Assembly: GCA_017515355.1 (NCBI GenBank)
Contig: JAFWGD010000170.1
Location: 1 to 5,420 of the forward strand
Source: Coriobacteriales bacterium
GTDB taxonomy: Bacteria > Actinomycetota > Coriobacteriia > Coriobacteriales > CADBOM01
DNA length: 5,420 bases
Direction of reading: 5' to 3'
Position 1 is the stretch's first letter, and each line of letters opens with the position of its first letter. The notes below the pieces were generated by a model. The model made no database searches, was not told the DNA's origin, and saw nothing but the letters and a program-made list of their open reading frames with translations. Of the stretch, positions 1 to 5,420 are shown one piece after another. A program made the position numbers and the translations under genes.

Positions 1-1
1 C

Positions 2-61
2 CAGCGCTTAGGCGCTATCCTCGGGAAGGTCAGCGATGGCGAAGAGAATCAGACTCGATGA
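2..61 (+). CDS. Possible C-terminal tail of an upstream gene (partial, perhaps dxs)
   Basis: An open frame enters from the left edge and stops at TGA 59-61, overlapping the start of tlyA by 26 bases. It reads QRLGAILGKVSDGEENQTR. Before the tlyA ATG its codons end mostly in G or C, like the real genes here; frame 1 does not show this bias, and frame 3 stops at TAG 9-11. In Bacillus subtilis the gene before the tlyA homologue (yqxC) is dxs (1-deoxyxylulose-5-phosphate synthase), and an amphipathic helix such as QRLGAIL would suit a Dxs C-terminus. The identity is inferred from gene order only. The alternative is that the upstream gene ends at TAG 9-11 and this frame is accidental. A small perfect hairpin (arms 3-7 and 12-16, loop TTAG) lies here but has no T-tract, so I do not call it a terminator. 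Confidence 0.3.
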   Translation, partial: QRLGAILGKVSDGEENQTR

Positions 62-836
62 TCTGCTCGTCTCGCGCGAGTTCTTCGCCTCTGCAGATGA
101 GGCTGCGCGCGCGTGCTTCGCTGGCGAAGTTACGAGCAACGACGTTCACATCACCGCACCGTCCCAACTCGTTTCACCAGGCATCGACATCAGGGTCAAG
201 CGCACATCGCGGTTCGTTTCGCGCGGCGGAGACAAGCTCCAGGGCGCGCTCGACTCCTTCGGATTCTCGCCAGAGGGAATGCGCTGCATCGATGCGGGAT
301 GCTCCACTGGCGGCTTCACGGACTGCCTGCTGCAGTCTGGCGCGGAGAGCGTTTCCGCAGTCGATGTCGGATACGGCCAGTTCGCGTTGAAGCTGCGCAA
401 CGACGAGCGCGTGCGGCTCTTCGAACGCACCAATATCAAGCATGCGACATGCGAGCAGCTCGGCGGCCCGTTCGACCTTCTCGTAGCGGACCTCTCGTTC
501 ATCTCGCTCGAGAGTTTGCTTGCAACCTTCCGCAACCTGCTCGGCGATTCAGGTTTCGCTTTGCTTTTGGTCAAGCCCCAGTTCGAGGCTGATAAGGATC
601 GAGTTGAAGACTCCGGGGTGGTCTGGAAAGCCTCGGAGCATATCAATGTGCTGGAGCGCGTTCTCAAGGCGCTGGAGCGGGAGGGATTCGCGCTGCAGGG
701 CCTGACCCATTCGCCTTTGCGCGGTCCGGCAGGCAACATAGAATTCTTCATCCTAGCGCGCCTTGGTGCAGAGTCTGTTAGCATAGACATAGCAAATGCA
801 GTGTCTAGGGCTCACGTTGAAGTTGGTGATCATTGA
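36..836 (+). CDS. tlyA: TlyA family rRNA (cytidine-2'-O)-methyltransferase
   Basis: This is a cytoplasmic SAM-dependent enzyme. Family members 2'-O-methylate cytidines at the ribosomal subunit interface (C1409 of 16S and C1920 of 23S rRNA in mycobacteria), and their loss gives capreomycin resistance. The protein has 266 residues. An N-terminal S4 RNA-binding domain spans about residues 4-57, and an FtsJ/RrmJ-type Rossmann methyltransferase fold spans about 60-242. The SAM-binding loop is DAGCSTGGF (86-94), followed by acidic D110 in VDVGYG. The K-D-K-E tetrad of 2'-O-methyltransferases is visible as K67 (SRGGDKL), D152 (VADLSFIS), K180 (LVKPQFE) and E235 (GNIEFF). Length and C-terminal tail resemble the 268-residue mycobacterial enzyme, so it is probably the longer TlyA-II type that acts on both subunits (inference). 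AAGG at 26-29 lies six bases before the ATG and supports this start. It is the first of three packed genes. Older annotations call the family hemolysin, but nothing here suggests a secreted toxin. Confidence 0.96.
   Translation: MAKRIRLDDLLVSREFFASADEAARACFAGEVTSNDVHITAPSQLVSPGIDIRVKRTSRFVSRGGDKLQGALDSFGFSPEGMRCIDAGCSTGGFTDCLLQSGAESVSAVDVGYGQFALKLRNDERVRLFERTNIKHATCEQLGGPFDLLVADLSFISLESLLATFRNLLGDSGFALLLVKPQFEADKDRVEDSGVVWKASEHINVLERVLKALEREGFALQGLTHSPLRGPAGNIEFFILARLGAESVSIDIANAVSRAHVEVGDH
820..831 (+). promoter_or_regulatory. Extended Shine-Dalgarno of nadK inside the tlyA 3' end
   Basis: The bases AAGTTGGTGATC match the extended anti-16S consensus AAGGAGGTGATC at 10 of 12 positions, with GGTGATC exact. 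Aligned this way, the core ends at 826, nine bases before the ATG at 836. This supports ATG 836 as the nadK start over the in-frame TTG at 833. The site is made of the last sense codons of tlyA, so translation of the two genes is probably coupled. Confidence 0.6.
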
Positions 837-1696
837 TGCACATTCTCATATCTGTCAACGATTCGATCAAACTCGCTATGGAAAAGTCCCAAGAGCTGGC
901 GAAATGGCTCGATGATCGCGGGATAACATCTCAGATCATCACCTCCGGCGACATGCCGCTTCACACCGAGAAGACGAGGCATCTCTTCTCCTTCATGCAA
1001 AACGTTGACCTGGTCGTGACCCTCGGCGGAGATGGCACGATGCTCGCAACCACGCAGACGCTCTTCGAGAAGGCCGTTCCGATGGTGGGCTTCAACTTCG
1101 GCACGCTAGGCTTCCTCACCTCCGCGCGCTCCGAGCAGCTCTTCACCGGAATGCAGGATGTGCTCGACGGAAAGATGGTCAAGAAGCCGCGTGGCGCTCT
1201 GCGCATCAGGATAACCGGGGATGACGGCAAGTCGGTCGACTGCCATGCGCTCAACGAGCTTGCCCTCACGAGGGGCCATTACGGTAGAATGCTCCGCTTC
1301 AACACGCTGATCAACGGCGAACCGCTCGCAGAGTCTCGCGCTGACGGCATCATCGTCTCCTCGCCCTCAGGCTCCACCGCCTATGCTCTCTCCGCTGGCG
1401 GCCCGATTGTATCGCCCGAAATCGACTGCATGATCATCGTCTCGCTCGCCCCTCATTCGCTCGTCTCGCGAGCATTCCTGGCATCGGGCGACGATACCGT
1501 GACCATTCTTCCCAAGAACGGCTCGCACGTCGAGTGCGGCCTCTTCGTCGATGGCCACAACATCGAGATGTCTTCCGATCCGAAGCAGATCGAGGTAACC
1601 ACGGTTCCCAACGCGATCGAGATCCTCGGCTACGCGAACAAGAGCTTCTCCGCAGCCGCCGCGAACGCATTCTTCGGAGGATCGAATGCTATCTGA
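836..1696 (+). CDS. nadK: NAD kinase
   Basis: It phosphorylates NAD to NADP in the cytoplasm using ATP or polyphosphate and is the only route to NADP in most bacteria. From ATG 836 the protein has 286 residues, a normal length. The family signature GGDGT is at 64-68 with catalytic D66. The NAD-binding NE pair is N140-E141 in LNELALTRG. The glycine-rich segment SSPSGSTAYALSAGGP is at 175-190, equivalent to the usual STPTGSTAYSLSAGGP. PHSLVSR (206-212) and FVDGH (237-241) are the C-terminal all-beta domain motifs. Frame 3 also offers TTG 833, but ATG 836 fits the ribosome site better. The ATG shares one base with the tlyA stop (TGATG), a typical arrangement for termination-reinitiation coupling. 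The downstream end overlaps recN. The C-terminus (AAAANAFFGGSNAI) is atypical but lies beyond the catalytic motifs. Phosphate-donor preference cannot be read from the sequence. Confidence 0.97.
   Translation: MHILISVNDSIKLAMEKSQELAKWLDDRGITSQIITSGDMPLHTEKTRHLFSFMQNVDLVVTLGGDGTMLATTQTLFEKAVPMVGFNFGTLGFLTSARSEQLFTGMQDVLDGKMVKKPRGALRIRITGDDGKSVDCHALNELALTRGHYGRMLRFNTLINGEPLAESRADGIIVSSPSGSTAYALSAGGPIVSPEIDCMIIVSLAPHSLVSRAFLASGDDTVTILPKNGSHVECGLFVDGHNIEMSSDPKQIEVTTVPNAIEILGYANKSFSAAAANAFFGGSNAI
1676..1680 (+). promoter_or_regulatory. Strong Shine-Dalgarno for recN
   Basis: GGAGG lies five bases before the recN ATG at 1686 and within the last codons of nadK. It fixes the recN start at 1686, giving an 11-base overlap with nadK. 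I saw no actinobacterial LexA box (GAAC-N4-GTTC) in the last 150 or so bases of nadK, so no local SOS promoter for recN is evident. Confidence 0.8.
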
Positions 1697-3335
1697 GCTT
1701 CGCGTCGTCGACCTCGCTCTGATCGCAGACGCCTCGCTCGAGTTCACAGAAGGGCTCAACGTCCTGTCAGGCGAGACCGGTGCGGGAAAGACCGCCCTTC
1801 TCAACGCGCTCAAGCTGATCATCGGCGAGCGCGCCGATTCCGCCATGGTCAGGGATGGCTGCGAGGGAGCATCCGCTCAGGCGCTGTTCTATCTCGATGA
1901 TGCGCAGGTCGAGGAGCTGCGGGATAGAGTCGAAGCCGAGGACGGCACTCTCGTCGTCCGCCGCAAGCTCTCCAAGGACGGCAGATCGCGCTGCTCCGTC
2001 AACGACGAGATGGTCAGCGTCAAGGGGCTGGCGAATTCCGCCGGCACCCTCGTCGATCTCCATGGCCAACATGAGCATCAGGCGCTCCTTTCCCCTCAGA
2101 GCCACATCGGCTATCTCGACCGCTGGGCCTATGAGGAGATCGCGCCGCTCAAAGGCGAATACCAGGCTGCGCTCGAATCATACGAGGAGGCCGCGGAAGA
2201 GCTGGCTGCCGCGCGCAAGCTGCTCGAGGTTTCGGACTTCCAGTTCGAGCAGGCGCAGTTCATCGACGCGCAGATCGCAGCGGTCAATCCGCTTCCCGGC
2301 GAGCTTGACGAGTTCGAGGAGATGCTCCCGGTCCTACGCAATGGAGAGTCGCTATCGGAGGCCGCCTCTGTTGCCCTCGGGCTGCTAAAGGGCGACGGCG
2401 GCATCCTCGATTCGCTCTCCGAGGCCAACTCCGCGCTCTTCCGAGCGTCATCGGACGACAAGCGCCTCTCCGCCTATTACGATGTGATCGAGAGATGCCT
2501 CGTTTCGCTCGAGGACCTCGCTATGGAACTCCGCAGCTACCGCGATTCCGTAGAGTTCGACCCTCAGGCGCTGGACCGCGCTCTTGAAAGGCTCGGCGCA
2601 CTCGATGGATTGGTGCGCAGATTCGGCCCATCCTACGCCGATGTGCTCGCAAGGTGGGACGAGGCCAAGGCCATCCTGGGATCCTCGGAGGATGCCGGAG
2701 AGAGGATCTTGAGGCTTGAGCTTTCCGAAAGCGCTGCCAAGAGCCTGCTCTGCTCGGTTGCCGAGGCATTGGAGGCTGCCCGCACGAGCGCTGCCGAGCG
2801 TTTCTGCAAGGCGCTCGAGAGCAACGTCGCCGATCTGGCGATGGAGGGTGCGGTCTTCAGCATGAGGGAGGAACCGCTCGACTCCGATTCCTGGACCATG
2901 AACGGCTCGAAGCGCTATGAGCTGCTATACGCACCTGCAAGGAACCTCTCTCCGCGCCCGCTTGCCAAGATCGCCAGTGGGGGAGAGCTCTCACGCGTAA
3001 TGCTCGCGCTCGAGTGCATCCTCGACGCAGATCGCGGCAAGACGCTCGTATTCGATGAGGTCGACGCCGGCATCGGAGGGGCTACCGCCAATGCCGTGGC
3101 TAGCAGGCTCGTAGAGCTCGCGAGCAGCCATCAGGTCATAGTGGTCACGCATCTCGCTCAGATCGCAGCAAAAGCCGACGCGCACTTCCTGGTCGAGAAG
3201 CGTTCCGAGGGCGGCTTCGCCGAGACCTCGATCAAGCGCATCAGCGGCGCGAGTCGCGAGAACGAGATTGCTCGCATGCTCTCCGGAAGCGTCGACGAGA
3301 CATCCATCGCGCATGCGCGAGCAATGTTGGGCTGA
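1686..3335 (+). CDS. recN: DNA repair protein RecN (SMC-like ATPase)
   Basis: RecN is a cytoplasmic, nucleoid-associated SMC-like protein that acts early in double-strand-break repair, tethering DNA ends and helping RecA. The protein has 549 residues, normal for the family. The N-terminal ATPase half carries Walker A GETGAGKT (29-36) and the RecN-typical DLHGQHEHQALL (124-135). Residues about 147-380 are rich in Glu, Ala, Leu and Arg and form the short antiparallel coiled coil. The C-terminal ATPase half has the ABC signature SGGELSR (431-437), Walker B TLVFDEVDAGIGG (453-465, with D457 and E458) and the H-loop VTHL (H489). All ATP-site elements are present, so it should be active. It is the last gene of the tlyA-nadK-recN unit and is followed by a terminator. 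The tlyA-nadK-recN order matches that of Mycobacterium tuberculosis; in Bacillus subtilis an arginine repressor gene (ahrC) sits between the tlyA homologue and recN instead of nadK. Confidence 0.98.
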   Translation: MLSELRVVDLALIADASLEFTEGLNVLSGETGAGKTALLNALKLIIGERADSAMVRDGCEGASAQALFYLDDAQVEELRDRVEAEDGTLVVRRKLSKDGRSRCSVNDEMVSVKGLANSAGTLVDLHGQHEHQALLSPQSHIGYLDRWAYEEIAPLKGEYQAALESYEEAAEELAAARKLLEVSDFQFEQAQFIDAQIAAVNPLPGELDEFEEMLPVLRNGESLSEAASVALGLLKGDGGILDSLSEANSALFRASSDDKRLSAYYDVIERCLVSLEDLAMELRSYRDSVEFDPQALDRALERLGALDGLVRRFGPSYADVLARWDEAKAILGSSEDAGERILRLELSESAAKSLLCSVAEALEAARTSAAERFCKALESNVADLAMEGAVFSMREEPLDSDSWTMNGSKRYELLYAPARNLSPRPLAKIASGGELSRVMLALECILDADRGKTLVFDEVDAGIGGATANAVASRLVELASSHQVIVVTHLAQIAAKADAHFLVEKRSEGGFAETSIKRISGASRENEIARMLSGSVDETSIAHARAMLG

Positions 3336-3366
3336 GCCTGTTTCTGCTGGGAAATTGCAGCTAGAT

Positions 3367-3393
3367 GGCGCTTTTTTACGAAGAGCGCCTTTT
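3367..3393 (+). terminator. Intrinsic terminator after recN
   Basis: The arms GGCGCTTTT (3367-3375) and AAGAGCGCC (3381-3389) form a nine-pair stem with one G-U wobble and a TTACG loop, followed directly by TTTT (3390-3393). It begins 32 bases after the recN stop. On the opposite strand the wobble becomes a C-A mismatch and no T-tract follows, so it should work mainly for the plus-strand operon. It may only partly block transcription arriving from murJ, whose own terminator is not obvious. Confidence 0.75.
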
Positions 3394-3421
3394 GGCAGCT
3401 CGCCTTTCGGATGGTTTGACC

Positions 3422-5092
3422 CTACTTCGAGCGTCCGAAGAACCTGTTGCCGATCCTGCGTCCGATCTGCCCGATGAGCTCCGTCTCCGGCGTTCTGAGG
3501 AGCTTGGCTATCAGGTAGAAGATCACGAGTCCGAGGATTCCGATCCAAAGGACCGCTCCGAACGAGGCCAGGATCCCGTTGCTTCCCCATGTCCAATAGA
3601 CGAGCAGGAACGCGATGGCCGCGGCGATCGTAGAGGCTATAGTCGAGCGGATCACCGTGGACATCATCTTCCAGAAGCCATAAGAGCCGACCTTGCGCTT
3701 CATCACGAAGCAGAGGACGAAGAATGCGAAGAAGTAGAAGATTCCGTCCGCAACCGGGATTCCGCCCAGCCCAAAGTAGCTGGTGAAGACGAAGTACATC
3801 CCCGACTGCAGCACGCGCCCTATGACGTCGATCTTGGTGACGAGGCCAAGGTCCTGCATAGCCGAGAACGACCTGTAGAGGTACATGTAACCCGCATAGA
3901 AGGGCAACGACACGCTCCATACCCTCAGGATGAAGGAGACCTGGCTGATGTCGGATGAGGTGAACTGGCCCGCGTGGTAGAGCGAGATCAACGGCTCTGC
4001 GAGTGCGAACATCAGCATCGCCAGCGGGATGATCAGGAACATGGTTCCCGAGAGGCCGCCGCGCACGTTTTCCCTGAACTTCTCCCAGTTCTGCACTGCA
4101 GCCGATTCGCTCATCTCCGTCAGCATTGCCGTCGAGAGCGCCACCGCAAGCACTCCGTAGGGGAACTGGTACCACAGCCATGCGTAGCTCAAGGTGGAGG
4201 GGCCGTTGGGCGCGATGTTGAGCGAGAACGCGTTGCGGCAGCTGATGACGAGAATGTTCACCACGACGAAGATGGTTGCGGGAATCGCGAGCTTCAGGGT
4301 CTCCTTGAGCGCTGGATCGTGGATGTCGATATGGAGACGCTGGGGGAGCCCCAGCTTCTTGAGCGCCGGGAGCTGCACGGCGAATTGCCCTAGCACCCCT
4401 AGGCTCGTGCCACAGGCGAGCACCACCTTTGCAAGCTGCGGATTGGAGCCCGAGATCGGCACGAAGGCGAACATGGTGATTATGACGATGACGTTGTTGA
4501 AGACGGGTCCGATCGCAGGCCATAGGAACTCCCTGTGGCCGTTGAGGATTCCCGAGATGATCGCCCCGATGCCGTAGAAGATGATCTGTATCGCGAAGAA
4601 TCTGAAGAAGAACACGGCCAGTTCGGCATCTTGGCCGTTGGTCATGAACGTCTGCGTGAAGATGACCGGCCTGGCGAAGATCGTCGCGAGTATCGTGATG
4701 ATGCCGAGCACTATCGCACCGAGCGCGAGGATGGTCGAAGCGTAATCGCCTGCACCGTCCTTCCCGCGCTTCTTGAGCTGCGCCACGTAGACCGGCAGGA
4801 ACGCCGTGGTCAGGATGCCTCCAGCAACGAGCTCGTAGATCATGTTCGGCATGTTGTTGGCAACCTGATAGGCGGAGGCGAGCAGCGTGTTGCCTATCGC
4901 GAACGCGCAGGCCCACGTGCGGATGAATCCGGTGATCCTCGAGAGGAGCGTCGAGAGAGACATCTTGAGCGTCGATTTGGCGACAGCTGCATGGTAATCC
5001 TGCGATTCGACAGGACCGCTCTCCGGTGCGCTGGGTTCGGGCACCGCTTCGGTTTGTTTCAATGCTTCGTTTTCAGCGGGTTCTTTTGCCAT
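3422..5092 (-). CDS. murJ: Lipid II flippase MurJ (MviN family)
   Basis: MurJ is an inner-membrane transporter of the MOP superfamily that flips undecaprenyl-linked lipid II to the outer face of the membrane for peptidoglycan synthesis. The protein has 556 residues. Residues 1-43 are an acidic, Pro/Glu-rich and probably disordered cytoplasmic tail. About 14 hydrophobic segments follow, roughly at 45-67, 85-105, 117-141, 158-183, 190-212, 220-243, 265-290, 299-325, 347-372, 385-410, 418-440, 443-465, 478-500 and 508-530. Family motifs are SRITGFIRT (51-59), NNMPNMIYELVAGGILTTAFLPVY (79-102) and YQFPYGVLAVALSTAMLTEMSE (308-329). R52 and R58 match the essential R18 and R24 of E. coli, but E. coli D39, R52 and R270 correspond here to S73, Y86 and L306. 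It lacks the pseudokinase extension of mycobacterial MurJ. No Shine-Dalgarno precedes the ATG; a -10 element sits where a leaderless mRNA would start. The first codons (AAA, GAA, GCA, TTG, AAA, CAA) are AT-ending, unlike the rest. It converges on recN and diverges from the peptidase gene. Confidence 0.95.
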   Translation of the reverse strand: MAKEPAENEALKQTEAVPEPSAPESGPVESQDYHAAVAKSTLKMSLSTLLSRITGFIRTWACAFAIGNTLLASAYQVANNMPNMIYELVAGGILTTAFLPVYVAQLKKRGKDGAGDYASTILALGAIVLGIITILATIFARPVIFTQTFMTNGQDAELAVFFFRFFAIQIIFYGIGAIISGILNGHREFLWPAIGPVFNNVIVIITMFAFVPISGSNPQLAKVVLACGTSLGVLGQFAVQLPALKKLGLPQRLHIDIHDPALKETLKLAIPATIFVVVNILVISCRNAFSLNIAPNGPSTLSYAWLWYQFPYGVLAVALSTAMLTEMSESAAVQNWEKFRENVRGGLSGTMFLIIPLAMLMFALAEPLISLYHAGQFTSSDISQVSFILRVWSVSLPFYAGYMYLYRSFSAMQDLGLVTKIDVIGRVLQSGMYFVFTSYFGLGGIPVADGIFYFFAFFVLCFVMKRKVGSYGFWKMMSTVIRSTIASTIAAAIAFLLVYWTWGSNGILASFGAVLWIGILGLVIFYLIAKLLRTPETELIGQIGRRIGNRFFGRSK

Positions 5093-5098
5093 GAGCCA

Positions 5099-5107
5099 AT
5101 CATACCA
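5099..5107 (-). promoter_or_regulatory. Extended -10 promoter of murJ
   Basis: Read on the minus strand, 5107-5099 is TGGTATGAT, an extended -10 element (TGn plus TATGAT, five of six to TATAAT). The last T is seven bases from position 5092, so transcription should begin on the A of the murJ ATG. The -35 region at 17-base spacing (CTGGAT) is weak, which is usual for extended -10 promoters. Confidence 0.55.
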
Positions 5108-5154
5108 AACGCAGCGCGATCATCCAGCTATTACACAGGTTTTCGATGGTTCAA

Positions 5155-5193
5155 GGTGCATATGCGGCGCGTTTCGAGCACCCAAGGCGCCTT
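5155..5193. repeat. Cluster of short dyads in the divergent murJ/peptidase gap
   Basis: Three small symmetric elements lie close together: inverted arms GGTGC (5155-5159) and GCACC (5178-5182), the perfect 8-base palindrome GCATATGC (5158-5165) overlapping the left arm, and the perfect 10-base palindrome AAGGCGCCTT (5184-5193). They sit just upstream of the candidate peptidase -10. They could form a regulator site, but no known operator is recognised and chance is possible for each. Confidence 0.3.
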
Positions 5194-5195
5194 TC

Positions 5196-5204
5196 TGCTA
5201 TTCT
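5196..5204 (+). promoter_or_regulatory. Candidate extended -10 promoter for the peptidase gene
   Basis: TGCTATTCT fits TGn followed by a -10 hexamer with four of six matches, including the important first T and A and last T. Transcription would start near 5211, leaving a leader of about 44 bases. No good -35 hexamer is visible at normal spacing. The leader would begin with GCAG-GAAA-CTGC (5210-5221), a four-pair hairpin with a GNRA-type loop. Confidence 0.3.
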
Positions 5205-5254
5205 CCTAAGCAGGAAACTGCAGGTCATCACCGTGGAAGCGAGGCATTACTGGC

Positions 5255-5420
5255 ATGTTGGCATTCGATATCGATGAGAAGCGCGTCGTCGACCGTTTTC
5301 TCGAGCTGGTCAGGATCGACAGTCCCTCGAGGCATGAGGCGGAGGTTGCCGAGCACTGCGCCAAGGTGCTCGAAGGGCTCGGATTCGAGGTGCGCATCGA
5401 CGGCACTGCGGAGAAGACCG
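5255..5420 (+). CDS. M20-family metallopeptidase, PepT-like (N-terminal part)
   Basis: Only the first 55 codons are inside the window; the gene runs off the right edge. The protein begins MLAFDIDEKRVVDRFLELV and continues RIDSPSRHEAEVAEHCAKVLEGLGFEVRIDGTAEKT. This is the typical N-terminus of M20 peptidases of the peptidase T-like group: F-x-E-L-V-x-I-D-S-x-S-x-x-E at residues 15-28, an amphipathic helix, LGFEV, and a D-x-x-A-x-K-T segment that normally leads into the first catalytic region. The zinc ligands lie beyond the window, so activity and substrate cannot be judged. Family members are cytoplasmic zinc aminopeptidases cleaving short peptides; other M20 enzymes are possible. In the upstream frame a TAA at 5207-5209 is followed by no ATG, GTG or TTG until ATG 5255, which fixes the start. 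GAGG at 5241-5244, ten bases before the ATG, is a modest ribosome site. Confidence 0.85.
   Translation, partial: MLAFDIDEKRVVDRFLELVRIDSPSRHEAEVAEHCAKVLEGLGFEVRIDGTAEKT

Noticed and set aside
3..16. Hairpin AGCGC-TTAG-GCGCT near the left edge as a terminator
   Set aside because: No T-tract follows and it sits directly before the tlyA ribosome site.
146..790. Open frame of 214 codons on the minus strand opposite tlyA
   Set aside because: It is low-complexity Ser/Arg/Pro composition opposite a gene with complete catalytic motifs.
833..835. TTG as the start of nadK
   Set aside because: The next codon is ATG 836, which has better spacing from the extended Shine-Dalgarno and forms the common TGATG stop-start overlap.
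36..836. Reading tlyA as a hemolysin or virulence toxin
   Set aside because: The S4 domain, SAM loop and K-D-K-E tetrad identify an rRNA methyltransferase, and no signal peptide is present.
1540..1690. Looked for a LexA/SOS box upstream of recN
   Set aside because: GAAC words occur, but none has a GTTC partner four bases away.
2991..4916. Open frame of 641 codons on the minus strand across murJ and into antisense recN
   Set aside because: It is out of frame with murJ, rich in Arg, His, Pro and Ala, and shows no family motif. murJ and recN are both unmistakable. The length follows from the scarcity of stop codons opposite and beside GC-ending codons.
4535..5209. Open frame of 224 codons on the plus strand opposite the murJ N-terminus, and shorter ones at 3365-3958 and 3974-4393
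   Set aside because: They are antisense shadows of murJ, dominated by Arg, Glu, Asp and His, with no supporting ribosome site or recognisable domain.

Overview
The window is a GC-rich stretch of ordinary bacterial chromosome with dense housekeeping genes. The order tlyA-nadK-recN is the one found in Actinobacteria (in Mycobacterium tuberculosis: tlyA, ppnK, recN). The GC-ending codons, the actinobacterial look of the MurJ sequence and the absence of the long cytoplasmic extension of mycobacterial MurJ make me favour an anaerobic actinobacterium of the class Coriobacteriia. That placement is inference, not proof.

Left part, plus strand (1-3393): the window opens in what may be the last codons of an upstream gene, possibly dxs. 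Three tightly packed genes follow: tlyA (S4-domain rRNA 2'-O-methyltransferase), nadK (NAD kinase; its ATG overlaps the tlyA stop by one base) and recN (SMC-like DNA repair ATPase; overlaps nadK by 11 bases). This looks like one operon with translational coupling at both junctions. It ends at a good intrinsic terminator at 3367-3393.

Right part (3422-5420): murJ, the lipid II flippase, lies on the minus strand and converges on recN. It is separated by 162 bases from a divergent plus-strand gene that begins at 5255 and runs off the window. That gene is the N-terminus of an M20-family, PepT-like metallopeptidase. The divergent gap holds a candidate promoter for each gene. The one for murJ places its predicted transcription start exactly on the A of the ATG, so murJ is predicted to have a leaderless mRNA.

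The genes serve ribosome modification, NADP supply, double-strand-break repair, cell-wall precursor export and peptide turnover. I see no mobile element, CRISPR array, RNA gene, toxin-antitoxin pair or defence system, and no credible sign of an undescribed system. The points worth a second look are the predicted leaderless start of murJ, non-canonical residues in its transport cavity, the extended Shine-Dalgarno match at the tlyA/nadK junction, the AT-ending codons at the tlyA 3' end, and some small dyads and a shared word pair in the two intergenic regions.
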